From contig JAPDQK010000025.1 of NCBI GenBank assembly GCA_034505955.1, positions 1-64,000 on the forward strand: a stretch of DNA of 64,000 bases. The letters are read 5' to 3'. The translations under genes were made by a program, and so were the position numbers. Source of the DNA: Zhuqueibacter pondensis. GTDB taxonomy: Bacteria > Zhuqueibacterota > Zhuqueibacteria > Zhuqueibacterales > Zhuqueibacteraceae. The notes beneath the pieces are model-generated. The model did no database searches and was not told the origin of the DNA. It saw only the letters and a list, made by a program, of their open reading frames with translations. Below are positions 44,413-52,778 of the stretch, piece after piece. How positions within the stretch are numbered: the stretch's first letter is position 1; each line of letters starts with the position of its first letter.

Positions 44413-45207
44413 TCATGGCAGAAACAATCTTTCGATACCTTTTGCTTTCCCCGTCTGGCGGTCAATTTTCAAAACCACCGCGCAAAAATGCACATCATCT
44501 TCTGCGGGCTCGAAGTGGATGGGTATCTGGCGCATGAATCGCTTGATCGCCACCTCTTTTTTCATGCCAATCACCGAATCGTATGGGCCGGTCATGCCGG
44601 CGTCGGTGATGTACGCCGTGCCGCCCGGTAGAATGCGTTCGTCGGCTGTCGGCACATGGGTGTGGGTGCCGATGATTGCGCTGACGCGGCCGTCCAAATA
44701 CCAGGCCAGCGCCATTTTCTCCGCCGTCGCCTCGGCGTGAAAATCGATGATCACGAGATTGGTTTTGCGATTGATATTTCGCAAAATTTCGTCGGCGGCG
44801 CGAAACGGGCAATCGATCGGATACATGTAGGTGCGGCCCTGCAGATTGATCACCGCCACTGAATCACCGTTTTTTGTCTCCACAATGATCGAACCGCGAC
44901 CGGCATTGCCTGGCGGATAATTCGCCGGACGCAACACCCGATGATCTTTTTGCCACAATTTATAAACACCGGTGTTGTCCCAAATGTGATTACCGCCGGT
45001 CACCACTTCGATCCCCAAGTCAAAGAACTGCTGGGCGACTTTCTCGTTCTGGCCTTTGCCGTCCACTCCGTTCTCGCCATTGGCCACGATCAGGTCGGGC
45101 TGATATTTCTCGCGCAGTCCCGGCAGCAACTGTGCGGTGATATTCAACCCTGGCCGGCCAAAAATATCCGCAACGAAGAGAACCGTGACGAGTTGTGTGT
45201 CACTCAT
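44413..45207 (-). CDS. ymdB: YmdB-family metallophosphoesterase
   Basis: A 264-residue calcineurin-like phosphodiesterase of the TIGR00282 group (2',3'-cyclic nucleotide hydrolysis in Bacillus). Metal-site blocks are FVADIFGRPGL, VANGENGVDGKG, VTGGNHIWDN, IDFHAEATAEK and GTHTHVPTADERIL, and ITDAGMTGPYDSVIG is diagnostic. The start at 45207 (MSDTQLV) fits the family. It follows rny by 62 bases; the rny-ymdB order is widely conserved and ties it to RNA decay and signalling. Confidence 0.93.
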   Translation of the reverse strand: MSDTQLVTVLFVADIFGRPGLNITAQLLPGLREKYQPDLIVANGENGVDGKGQNEKVAQQFFDLGIEVVTGGNHIWDNTGVYKLWQKDHRVLRPANYPPGNAGRGSIIVETKNGDSVAVINLQGRTYMYPIDCPFRAADEILRNINRKTNLVIIDFHAEATAEKMALAWYLDGRVSAIIGTHTHVPTADERILPGGTAYITDAGMTGPYDSVIGMKKEVAIKRFMRQIPIHFEPAEDDVHFCAVVLKIDRQTGKAKGIERLFLP

Positions 45208-45268
45208 GATCGAATGACGATAACAATTCAAAATATAGTGCAAAAAATGTAGATTTCAAATGAAAAAT

Positions 45269-46843
45269 TTACTTGGCAAAACTGACAGATCGATATTCCC
45301 GCACAACGGTTACTTTGACCTGTCCAGGATAATGTACCGTTTCATGGATTTTTTGCGCAATGCTCAATGCAATCTGCTCGGCTTTGGCATCGTCGACCTG
45401 GCTGTGCTCGACGATAACGCGGATTTCGCGGCCGGCTTGCAGGGCATAAGTTTTGATCACGCCATAAAACGAGCGGCAAATCTCTTCGAGCTGGCGCATG
45501 CGTTGGAAATAGCTCTCGAGCATTTCTCGGCGCGCGCCTGGACGAGAGACGGAAATTGCATTGGCGGTCGCGACAATCACACTGATCGGTGTCAATGCTG
45601 GAATATTGTTGTCTGAATGATGTGCCCACAAAATGCCATTTTGGACGATTTCGTTCTCACCGTATTTTTTTGCCAGTTCGATGCCCAGTTCACTCGAGGT
45701 CCCGCTTTCGCTTTCATTATCCACAGCCTGGCCGACCTCATGCAAAAGTCCCGCACGTTTGGCTGAAGCCGCGTCCAATTCCAGCTCCGCAGCCATCTGT
45801 CCCGCCAGTAATGCCACTTCGATGCTATGTTGCAGCAAATTTTGGCCGTGACTGCTGCGGTATTTCAATTTGCCCAACAGCCGAATCAATTCGGTATGCA
45901 AACCATGAACACCAGCTTCGATGGCGGCTTGCTCGCCGTATTCGAGAAAGCGCTCGTTGATTTCCTGGCGGGTTTTTTCGACGACTTCTTCAATGCGGCC
46001 AGGGTGAATGCGGCCATCGGCGATAAGCTTTTCGAGCGCAAGCTTGGCAATTTCACGGCGGACCGGATCGAAGCCGGAGAGCATCACCATGCCCGGGGTG
46101 TCGTCAATGAGCACCTCGATGCCGGTGGCGGCTTCAAACATGCGGATGTTGCGCCCCTCCCGGCCGATAATTCGCCCTTTGATATCATCACTCGGCAGTG
46201 TCACAACCGAGACCGTGCTTTCCACGACATGACTGATCGAAGTCCGTTGGATGGCTTCCAGAATGATGGCCTTGGCGGTTTGCCGGGCTTGTGCACGCGC
46301 TTTGTCCAGTATCTCCTTGGCCGATTGCGCCGCCTCCTGACGGGCAATTTCAAGATAGTTGTTGAGTTGGATGCGCTTGGCTTCTTCGTTGGTGAGTCCG
46401 GATATCTGTTCGAGACGTCGATTCTCCTCCGCTATCAGACGGCTCAGTTCCTCTTCGCGAATTTTGAGTGCACGCTCGCGGACTTGCACGGAATTGTCAA
46501 GCTGTTTGAGCTCGCGTTCCTTGCGATTGAACAAATCAACTTTGCGGTCAAGGTCTAACTCCCGCCGCGCCAGCTGGTTTTCATTCTTCTGAATTTCACT
46601 GCGACGGCTTTTGATTTCCTGCTCGAGCTCCTGGCGCTTTTGGAAGACTTCTTCCTGAATCTCCAGAAGCTTCGCTTTTTTCAAATCGTCCGCTTCCTGC
46701 CGAGCTTCCGCCACGAGGTGCTGAACATAGGTCTCGGCGCGGGCAATCCTATCACGGCCCAACTTCTGACGGAACAACCATCCAATGAAAAAACCAGCAA
46801 TGCCGGCAAACGTCGCGAGTAAAATCGCGATGCTAATCTGCAT
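45269..46843 (-). CDS. rny: Ribonuclease Y with altered HD-domain residues
   Basis: A 524-residue membrane-tethered endoribonuclease: N-terminal helix (4-24), long coiled coil (30-190), KH domain with IKGRIIGREGRNIR (221-234) and HD domain (about 330-430). Length and architecture are canonical and the gene order with zapA and ymdB is conserved. However, the metal-site pattern H...HD...D reads H339, H368-E369 and N428: the HD doublet is HE, the region normally DHEVEGSH is DNESESGTSS, and ADALS is ANAIS. HH at 408-409 is kept. The enzyme may have low or altered activity, or use a modified site. It starts on the last base of the zapA stop. Confidence 0.9.
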   Translation of the reverse strand: MQISIAILLATFAGIAGFFIGWLFRQKLGRDRIARAETYVQHLVAEARQEADDLKKAKLLEIQEEVFQKRQELEQEIKSRRSEIQKNENQLARRELDLDRKVDLFNRKERELKQLDNSVQVRERALKIREEELSRLIAEENRRLEQISGLTNEEAKRIQLNNYLEIARQEAAQSAKEILDKARAQARQTAKAIILEAIQRTSISHVVESTVSVVTLPSDDIKGRIIGREGRNIRMFEAATGIEVLIDDTPGMVMLSGFDPVRREIAKLALEKLIADGRIHPGRIEEVVEKTRQEINERFLEYGEQAAIEAGVHGLHTELIRLLGKLKYRSSHGQNLLQHSIEVALLAGQMAAELELDAASAKRAGLLHEVGQAVDNESESGTSSELGIELAKKYGENEIVQNGILWAHHSDNNIPALTPISVIVATANAISVSRPGARREMLESYFQRMRQLEEICRSFYGVIKTYALQAGREIRVIVEHSQVDDAKAEQIALSIAQKIHETVHYPGQVKVTVVREYRSVSFAK

Positions 46844-47142
46844 TAAAGTGACTCTCTCAAGTTCTCGTTAAGCAGCTTTGAGAGTTGGGTGATCTTGGCT
46901 TCAAGATCCTGCACCAGGCCGGTCTTTTCCTCGCGTTCGCGAAACAGTTCGTCAGCGATATTCAATGCGGCCAGGATGGCCACTTTCAACGAGGACTTTG
47001 CAGCGGTGGTTTGATCCACTTCGCGCATCTTGCGGTCAACATATTCGGCGATCTGGCGGATGTATTCGACATCCACCTCGCCTCGGATCGGATATTCTGT
47101 CCCGTATATATTAACCTTCAGGACGGTGCCCTCTGGCGACAT
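46843..47142 (-). CDS. zapA: Cell division protein ZapA
   Basis: A 99-residue protein that bundles FtsZ filaments. The N-terminal domain (LKVNIYGTEYPIRGEVDVEY) and the helix IAEYVDRKMREVD are typical, followed by ALNIADELFRERE and a C-terminal coiled coil. It overlaps the rny start by one base and follows a coiled-coil gene by 45 bases. Confidence 0.92.
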   Translation of the reverse strand: MSPEGTVLKVNIYGTEYPIRGEVDVEYIRQIAEYVDRKMREVDQTTAAKSSLKVAILAALNIADELFREREEKTGLVQDLEAKITQLSKLLNENLRESL

Positions 47143-47187
47143 AGTTTATCAACGGAAAAGTACCTGTGTTCGCAGCCTGGATTCTCT

Positions 47188-47469
47188 TCAATACTGCAGT
47201 TGTAGTTCCTCGAGCTTGGCGAGCATTTTTTCGATCTTGCTGCGAATTTCTTCTTCGCGCACTTTGAACTGCTGTGATTCCTGGGCGTTCTCCTTCAGCT
47301 TTTGCATCTCCTCGCGCAGCACGCCAAGCTGTGCCTCTTTCTCCTGATTCGCCTCTTGTAACACTTGTATTTTGTTCTTCAACTCAAGATTCTCCTGCTT
47401 CAGCTTTTGGATGAGGCTGATGGCTTGAGTAATCTTGTTTTCCAATGCGTCAAATTTTTGCAATTCCAT
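47188..47469 (-). CDS. Small coiled-coil protein, ZapB-like
   Basis: A 93-residue protein that is almost wholly coiled coil (heptads from FDALENKITQAISLIQKL to the end). Size, position just before zapA and the pheT-zapB-zapA order fit ZapB-like division proteins in related bacteria, but coiled coils carry little family signal, so the assignment is mostly from context. Confidence 0.7.
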   Translation of the reverse strand: MELQKFDALENKITQAISLIQKLKQENLELKNKIQVLQEANQEKEAQLGVLREEMQKLKENAQESQQFKVREEEIRSKIEKMLAKLEELQLQY

Positions 47470-47581
47470 GACAACTTCCTATTCTTTGCCGCCAACGGTA
47501 AGACTCAGATAAAAACACCTGGTGGTCTCAGTCCAGCCACCGTGGAAATTCTTTTTATGACACTTCGTCCTTCGCAAATAC

Positions 47582-49963
47582 TCATGCACGTAATTGCGCG
47601 CCCACTTCCTGTTCCAAATATTGCACAATTCGGCGTTGCCAATCATCCACCTCATCATCTTGCAGCGTGCGATCCGCCGCGCGAAAAGTCAAGGCGAAAG
47701 CCATGCTCTTCTTGCCGGCGGGGATTTGTTTTCCGGTGTACAAATCGAACAAGCGGACGTTTTCCAGAAAATCTCCACCTGTGGCATGAATTGCTGCCAG
47801 CACTCTTTCTGCGGGTATTGCCTTGTCCATGATGAGCGCGATGTCTCTTTCGATGGCTGGATAACGCGGCACGGGCCTGGCAGTACGTTGCCAATCGATC
47901 AGCGTGGTCAAATACTCGATGCCCAGTTCAAAAGCAAACAGCGGAGTCTCGATGTTATAAGCCCGGAGCAAATCCGTGGCCAGTTCGCCAGCGATGCCCA
48001 ACACGTGCTCTTTGCAGCTGATTTGCCAGCCATATTTTAGAAACTTGTGTTGTGTCAGCGGTGCGAATTGCAATTCCGGCAGTCGCAGGCGTTGGCTCAT
48101 CTCCGTCAAAAATCCACGAACGTCAAAAACATTTAGTGGACGGTTGGCACCAACCCAGGAAGGAGCTTCGACGTTTCCGCAAAATACCGCAGCGAGATGC
48201 CGTTCCTCACAAATTGGTTTATCCAGCTCTCTCCAAAAGACCGAGCCAATTTCGAACAACCAGGTTTCGAAATTTTTGCGATTGAGATTGTAGGCAACGG
48301 AATTCAGCAAAGTCGCAATCAGGTACGGGCGCAAGACCGCAAGATCTTCACTCAACGGATTGAGCAGAGCCAGGACTTGGCGTTTGCCCTCAAGAAATTT
48401 TTCTGCGTGCTGTTTGGAGAGCAGGCTGTAGGTCATGGCCTCGTCTGCGCCGAGGCCGGTCATTACCTGCCGCAACTTTTCCTGGCTTTCTTCCGCCAGG
48501 TTGCGCTCAACCAGGAGCGGAATATCCGAGCGGGTTTTTACTGGAACTTGCTCGAAGCCATAGACTCTGGCGACTTCTTCGATCAAATCGATTTCACGCG
48601 TCAAATCGGGACGGAAGGTCGGTGCCGCGACTTTCCAGGTCGTGCCCTGTGCAACCGTTTTGCATTCCAATTGGTGCAAAATAGTGAGCAGGTTTTTCTT
48701 GGGGATCTTCAGGCCCAAGACGAGATTGACACGCTTTGGACGAAAATCAATTTTGACCGGCGCAATTGGTTTGGGATAAACGTCAATAATTCCGCGTACG
48801 ATTTCGCCGCCGGCGGTTTCCTGCATCAATTGCGCGGCGCGGTTGATGACGAACGGGAGGTTGTTCGGATCGGTGCCACGTTCGAAACGGCGCGCAGCTT
48901 CGGAAGCAATGCCCAAGCGTTTGGCCGTGCGGCGAACCGTGAGCGCATCAAAATAGGCGCACTCAATCAAAATGTGGCGGGTGTTGCTGGAGACTTCGGA
49001 ATTCAAGCCGCCCATGACGCCGGCAAGCGCAACGGCACGTTCGCCATCGCAAATGAGCAAATCTTCAGCTTGCAGCGTGTGCTCTTTCCCATCGAGCGTC
49101 TGAAACTTCTGCCCGGCTTTGGCACGCTGGACGACGATTTTAGATTTTTCCAATAAATCAAAATCAAAGGCATGAATGGGCTGGCCGGTTTCCAACATCA
49201 CGTAATTGGTCACGTCAACGATATTGGAAATGGGACGCAATCCAACCGCGCGCAGACGTTGCGCCAACCATTTTGGTGAAGGGCCAATTTTGACATTCTG
49301 TACCAGGCGTGCCTCATAACGCGGGCAACCGACAGGATCCTTTATTTGCACTTTTGCCAGTTTTTCTATCGCCTGCGTACCTTCTTTCAGTTTCACTTTT
49401 GGGCGTTGTAACGGCGTTCCGGTCAAAAGAGCGACTTCACGCGCAACGCCGATGACACCCAAACAATCCGGCCGATTCGGGGTGACGTTGATTTCGATCA
49501 CCACATCCTGTGCAAGGACATCACGGAGCCATTTCCCGGGTTGTGCCTCGCCATTCAGTACCATGATGATTTCGGCTTCGTCGGAGAGGTCGAGCTCGGC
49601 TTCGCTGCAAATCATCCCGTGTGACTCAACGCCCAAAATGGGCCGGGTTTCGATCTTCAAATCCCCTGGCAGGGTCGTTCCCGGCGGAGCGACGGCAACG
49701 AGCTGTCCGGCAGCGACATTCGGCGCACCGCAAACGATTTTCAACTCCTCCCTGCCGATATGAACCTGGCAAACTTTGAGATGGGAGGATTTGGGATGCG
49801 CTTCACATGTGAGCACTTTTCCCACCACTACACCGTCGAGGCTCGGCACGGTGCTGCTCATGCTTTCGACCTCCAGGCCGAGCATCGTCAAACCATGAGC
49901 CACTTCTTGAGGCGATAGCGGTGTGTCAACGTATTCTTTGAGCCAGTTGTAGGTGAATTTCAT
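47582..49963 (-). CDS. pheT: Phenylalanyl-tRNA synthetase beta subunit
   Basis: A 793-residue subunit. Domains in order: EMAP/OB tRNA-binding fold (about 40-150; VGKVLTCEAHPKSSHLKVCQ), B3/4 editing region (EAARRFERGTDPNN), B5, catalytic-like core and C-terminal FDX-ACB domain (PRYPAIERDIALIMD). Works with PheS as an alpha2-beta2 enzyme. It is separated from pheS by 211 bases, unusually far for this pair, with a coding-like remnant between. Confidence 0.96.
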   Translation of the reverse strand: MKFTYNWLKEYVDTPLSPQEVAHGLTMLGLEVESMSSTVPSLDGVVVGKVLTCEAHPKSSHLKVCQVHIGREELKIVCGAPNVAAGQLVAVAPPGTTLPGDLKIETRPILGVESHGMICSEAELDLSDEAEIIMVLNGEAQPGKWLRDVLAQDVVIEINVTPNRPDCLGVIGVAREVALLTGTPLQRPKVKLKEGTQAIEKLAKVQIKDPVGCPRYEARLVQNVKIGPSPKWLAQRLRAVGLRPISNIVDVTNYVMLETGQPIHAFDFDLLEKSKIVVQRAKAGQKFQTLDGKEHTLQAEDLLICDGERAVALAGVMGGLNSEVSSNTRHILIECAYFDALTVRRTAKRLGIASEAARRFERGTDPNNLPFVINRAAQLMQETAGGEIVRGIIDVYPKPIAPVKIDFRPKRVNLVLGLKIPKKNLLTILHQLECKTVAQGTTWKVAAPTFRPDLTREIDLIEEVARVYGFEQVPVKTRSDIPLLVERNLAEESQEKLRQVMTGLGADEAMTYSLLSKQHAEKFLEGKRQVLALLNPLSEDLAVLRPYLIATLLNSVAYNLNRKNFETWLFEIGSVFWRELDKPICEERHLAAVFCGNVEAPSWVGANRPLNVFDVRGFLTEMSQRLRLPELQFAPLTQHKFLKYGWQISCKEHVLGIAGELATDLLRAYNIETPLFAFELGIEYLTTLIDWQRTARPVPRYPAIERDIALIMDKAIPAERVLAAIHATGGDFLENVRLFDLYTGKQIPAGKKSMAFALTFRAADRTLQDDEVDDWQRRIVQYLEQEVGAQLRA

Positions 49964-50006
49964 AAACTTTTACGATTTGTATCAAGCGGTGTCAACCGTC
50001 ATTGCT

Positions 50007-50161
50007 TTAGCCCGCCACTTGTGACATCAAATCAATCAAAGAACGCAATGCTGTGTTTACGGCTTCCGAGTCCGGGAAATACTTGCGCGCATTGGGCTGA
50101 AGCATGGTTATGCCGTTGATCAACTTGTAATGCTCTGCGATGAGAGGCTCACCAAAAACTG
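50007..50161 (-). other. Short open frame between pheS and pheT, possible gene remnant
   Basis: On the minus strand a 50-codon frame without an initial ATG reads AVFGEPLIAEHYKLINGITM and then LQPNARKYFPDSEAVNTALR, ending at TAA 50007-50009. The composition is protein-like, but no family is recognised and only an internal Met (about 34 codons from the end) or TTG could start it. It may be the tail of a decayed gene inserted between pheS and pheT. Confidence 0.35.
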
Positions 50162-50174
50162 CATAGATACAAAC

Positions 50175-51266
50175 TCAGAACTGCCTGAGAAACCTCACAT
50201 CATTATCAAAAAACATCCGAATATCCTCGACGCCGAGTTTCAACATGGCGAGGCGATCCACGCCCATGCCCCAGGCATAGCCGGTGTAGCGCTCACTGTC
50301 ATAATTCACAAAGCCAAACACGGCCGGATCAACCATGCCGGCGCCGGAAATTTCAATCCAGCCAGTGTTTTTGCAGGTGCGACAACCCCTGCCGCGACAA
50401 ATCGTACAAGTGAAATCGTATTCGGCGCTCGGCTCGGTAAAGGGGAAAAAACCCGGTCGGAAGCGGATCTTGATGTCCGGGCCAAAAAGTTTGTAAGCAA
50501 AGGCCTGCAGCGTCCCTTTTAAATCTGCAAACGAGATGCCTACATCAACGCACAAACCTTCACATTGATGGAAAATTGGCGAGTGTGTGGCGTCCGGCGC
50601 ATCGCGACGAAAAACGCGGCCTGGCGCAATGATGCGCACCGGCGGCTGGTGCTTCTCCATCGTGCGAATTTGCACCGGCGAAGTATGCGTGCGCAACAAA
50701 TAACGCTTGGATTCCGCTTCGGATCCGAGGTCAAGGTAGAACGTATCTTGCATGTCGCGGCTGGGATGATCAGGTGGGAGATTGAGCGCCTCGAAATTAT
50801 AGTAGTCAAGCTCGGCTTCCGGACCGCTTTCGATCGCGAAGCCCATGCTCACAAAGATGCTCTTGATCTCATCGAGAACTTGCAGCAGCGGATGGCGCGC
50901 ACCCAGACGACGACGAATACCAGGCAAAGTCAAATCGACAAGATCACCTTCCTCCCTGGGCTTGGCGAGCATCGCGCTTTTTTCGGCGAACGCCTTCTCA
51001 AACGCATCCTTGAGTTGATTGAGCTTCTCACCGACTCTCGGACGCTCTGAAGCGTCCAGCGCACCGAGGCGCTTGAAATATTGCGCCAACTCGCCCTTGC
51101 GCACCAAATACGTGAGGCGCACCTGCTCCAGCGCCTCGGAACTGGTGGCAGCTTGCAGCGCATCATCGAAACGCGCCTGCAGTTGGGCTAATTCTGCAAG
51201 TAAAGTATCAACGTTCGAAATGCCCGAACCTGCTCCCTCCGCCGGATGAGATTCCGCTCCATTCAT
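50175..51266 (-). CDS. pheS: Phenylalanyl-tRNA synthetase alpha subunit
   Basis: A 363-residue catalytic subunit that charges tRNA-Phe. N-terminal coiled coil (20-100), then class II core with HPLLQVLDEIKSIF, the motif 2 region FRRDAPDATHSPIFHQCEGL (about 216-235) and C-terminal motif 3 AWGMGVDRLAMLKLGV. It has a CTICRGRGCRTCKNTG four-Cys knuckle near residue 300, as in many bacterial PheS. It lies 17 bases after rplT. Confidence 0.96.
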   Translation of the reverse strand: MNGAESHPAEGAGSGISNVDTLLAELAQLQARFDDALQAATSSEALEQVRLTYLVRKGELAQYFKRLGALDASERPRVGEKLNQLKDAFEKAFAEKSAMLAKPREEGDLVDLTLPGIRRRLGARHPLLQVLDEIKSIFVSMGFAIESGPEAELDYYNFEALNLPPDHPSRDMQDTFYLDLGSEAESKRYLLRTHTSPVQIRTMEKHQPPVRIIAPGRVFRRDAPDATHSPIFHQCEGLCVDVGISFADLKGTLQAFAYKLFGPDIKIRFRPGFFPFTEPSAEYDFTCTICRGRGCRTCKNTGWIEISGAGMVDPAVFGFVNYDSERYTGYAWGMGVDRLAMLKLGVEDIRMFFDNDVRFLRQF

Positions 51267-51283
51267 GGTTGTTTCTCACCGGT

Positions 51284-51631
51284 TTATTGTTGCGCGAGCT
51301 GAACGAGACTCTGGAAGGCATTGGGATCGCGCACCGCCAAGTCGGCCAACAGCTTGCGGTCGATTTCGATCTGCTTTTTCTTCAACGCGTTGATGAAAGT
51401 CGAATACGTCAAACCGGCCGTGCGCACGGCGGCGTTGATCCGCGTGATCCACAGACGGCGGAAATCACGCTTGCGGTTGCGGCGATCACGATAAGCGTAG
51501 GTAAGGCCCTTTTCGTAAGTTTCACGCGCCGGGCGCAGCAAATTCCCTTTGCCGCCCCAGCGGCCTTTGGTTTTGGTCAATAACTTACGACGACGACGAT
51601 GGGAAGGAACTGAACCTTGTGCACGAGGCAT
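51284..51631 (-). CDS. rplT: Ribosomal protein L20
   Basis: A 115-residue basic protein (MPRAQGSVPSHRRRRKLL) of the 50S subunit, binding 23S rRNA early in assembly. Upstream AAAGGTG gives a good ribosome site. It is normally coupled to rpmI; here 262 bases and a family-1 repeat separate the two. L20 represses rpmI-rplT translation in E. coli; the repeat insertion may disturb any such control. Confidence 0.97.
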   Translation of the reverse strand: MPRAQGSVPSHRRRRKLLTKTKGRWGGKGNLLRPARETYEKGLTYAYRDRRNRKRDFRRLWITRINAAVRTAGLTYSTFINALKKKQIEIDRKLLADLAVRDPNAFQSLVQLAQQ

Positions 51632-51706
51632 GTTGTTTCACCTTTCGTAATAATCTTCGGGCACCTTGCATGCGGCACCCAAAGGGTTTCATTTCGATGT
51701 TGGGTC

Positions 51707-51864
51707 TGTCATTCTGCAAGCCTGTCCTGCCCCTGCCAAGCCGCAGGCTACGCCTGTAGGCTACGCCTGTAGGCTACGCCCGTTGGGGCATGGCGCTGGC
51801 CTGAGAATCTTTTTTGTTTAACACAAGTTTGCTCGAATCTGAAAAAAGATTTCCAGGAATGACA
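51707..51864. repeat. Family-1 element with tandem GTAGGCTACGCC units, between rpmI and rplT
   Basis: Ends TGTCATTC (51707-51714) and GAATGACA (51857-51864). The left half contains GTAGGCTACGCCT-type units repeated in tandem around 51745-51782; the right half has GAATCTTTTTT and AAAAAAGATTTCC. At 158 bp it is longer than the copies at 3994 and 59849 because of the tandem units. Confidence 0.75.
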
Positions 51865-51893
51865 GATTCGTGTGTGCTTATTAGTAAAACTGA

Positions 51894-52088
51894 TTAGGCA
51901 TTCACCAAATTCATGATGCGCTTGGCGTCGGCAGGATGCACCTGCGTGGCTTGACGCAAATGACGTTTGCGTTTGCGATTTTTTTTGGTCAATATATGAC
52001 TTTTGCCCGCGCGCCGTCGCATCAGTTTGCCCGTTGCCGTAATTTTAAATCGCTTTTTTGCGGCGCGGTGGCTTTTCATTTTCGGCAT
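51894..52088 (-). CDS. rpmI: Ribosomal protein L35
   Basis: A 64-residue basic protein; the start MPKMKSHRAAKKRF at 52088 follows GTGAGG at good spacing and gives the standard length. Component of the 50S subunit. Lies between infC and rplT as in most bacteria. Confidence 0.97.
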   Translation of the reverse strand: MPKMKSHRAAKKRFKITATGKLMRRRAGKSHILTKKNRKRKRHLRQATQVHPADAKRIMNLVNA

Positions 52089-52184
52089 CAAAATCCTCAC
52101 TTTCATGTAAGAACAGAGGGTTGAGGGCTTAAAACATGGCGCAAGGCTTATCACCCTCAGCTCAGGCCTCCGCCCTCTGCGTTG

Positions 52185-52706
52185 TTATTTTTTCACAAAG
52201 TACACAACCAAGTTGCGGCCTTCCATCTGCGGCGGTCGCTCGGTCTTCGCAATATCGGAGAGTTGCTCGATCATCCGGTTCATCACCTCCTGCCCGAATT
52301 GCTGGTGCATCATTTCACGCCCGCGAAACGTCATCGTCACTTTGACTTTGTCGCCCGCCTCGATGAACGTGCGTGCATGCTTTATCTTGAAATTGAAATC
52401 ATGCTCCTCGATCTTCGGGCGAAAGCGAATTTCTTTGACGTGAATAACCGCGGCTTTCTTGCGGCTGTCCTTTTCCCGTTTGCTCTGCTCGTATCGATAC
52501 TTGCCGTAATCCATGATGCGGCACACTGGCGGATCTGCATTCGGAGCGACCTCGACGAGGTCAAGCTCCGCGGCCTCGGCACGTGACAGGGCTTCATGCG
52601 TTGGCACGATGCCGATCTGCTCACCATCAGGCCCGATGAGCCGAACTTTGGGAACACGGATTTGATTATTGACCCGAATTGATTTTTGCTTTGACGTAGA
52701 GTGCAA
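52185..52706 (-). CDS. infC: Translation initiation factor IF-3
   Basis: A 173-residue factor that keeps ribosomal subunits apart and checks the start codon. N-domain IRVNNQIRVPKVRLIGPDGE, linker with YRYEQSKREKD and C-domain EIRFRPKIEEHDFNFK are canonical. No ATG lies at the expected N-terminus: candidates are TTG at 52706, with GGAG only one base upstream, and ATT at 52679 (IRVNNQ). A rare start codon is a conserved feature of infC linked to self-regulation in E. coli, so the true start is uncertain. Confidence 0.93.
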   Translation of the reverse strand: MHSTSKQKSIRVNNQIRVPKVRLIGPDGEQIGIVPTHEALSRAEAAELDLVEVAPNADPPVCRIMDYGKYRYEQSKREKDSRKKAAVIHVKEIRFRPKIEEHDFNFKIKHARTFIEAGDKVKVTMTFRGREMMHQQFGQEVMNRMIEQLSDIAKTERPPQMEGRNLVVYFVKK

Positions 52707-52778
52707 TCTCCGAGTTAGATCATTGTTCGCAAAGCATCGAACACATGAGGCAAAGCCTTCTGTTCGCCATGTGCTTTG

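Noticed and set aside
48197..49156. 319-codon plus-strand frame antisense to pheT
   Set aside because: Shadow frame opposite a canonical pheT.
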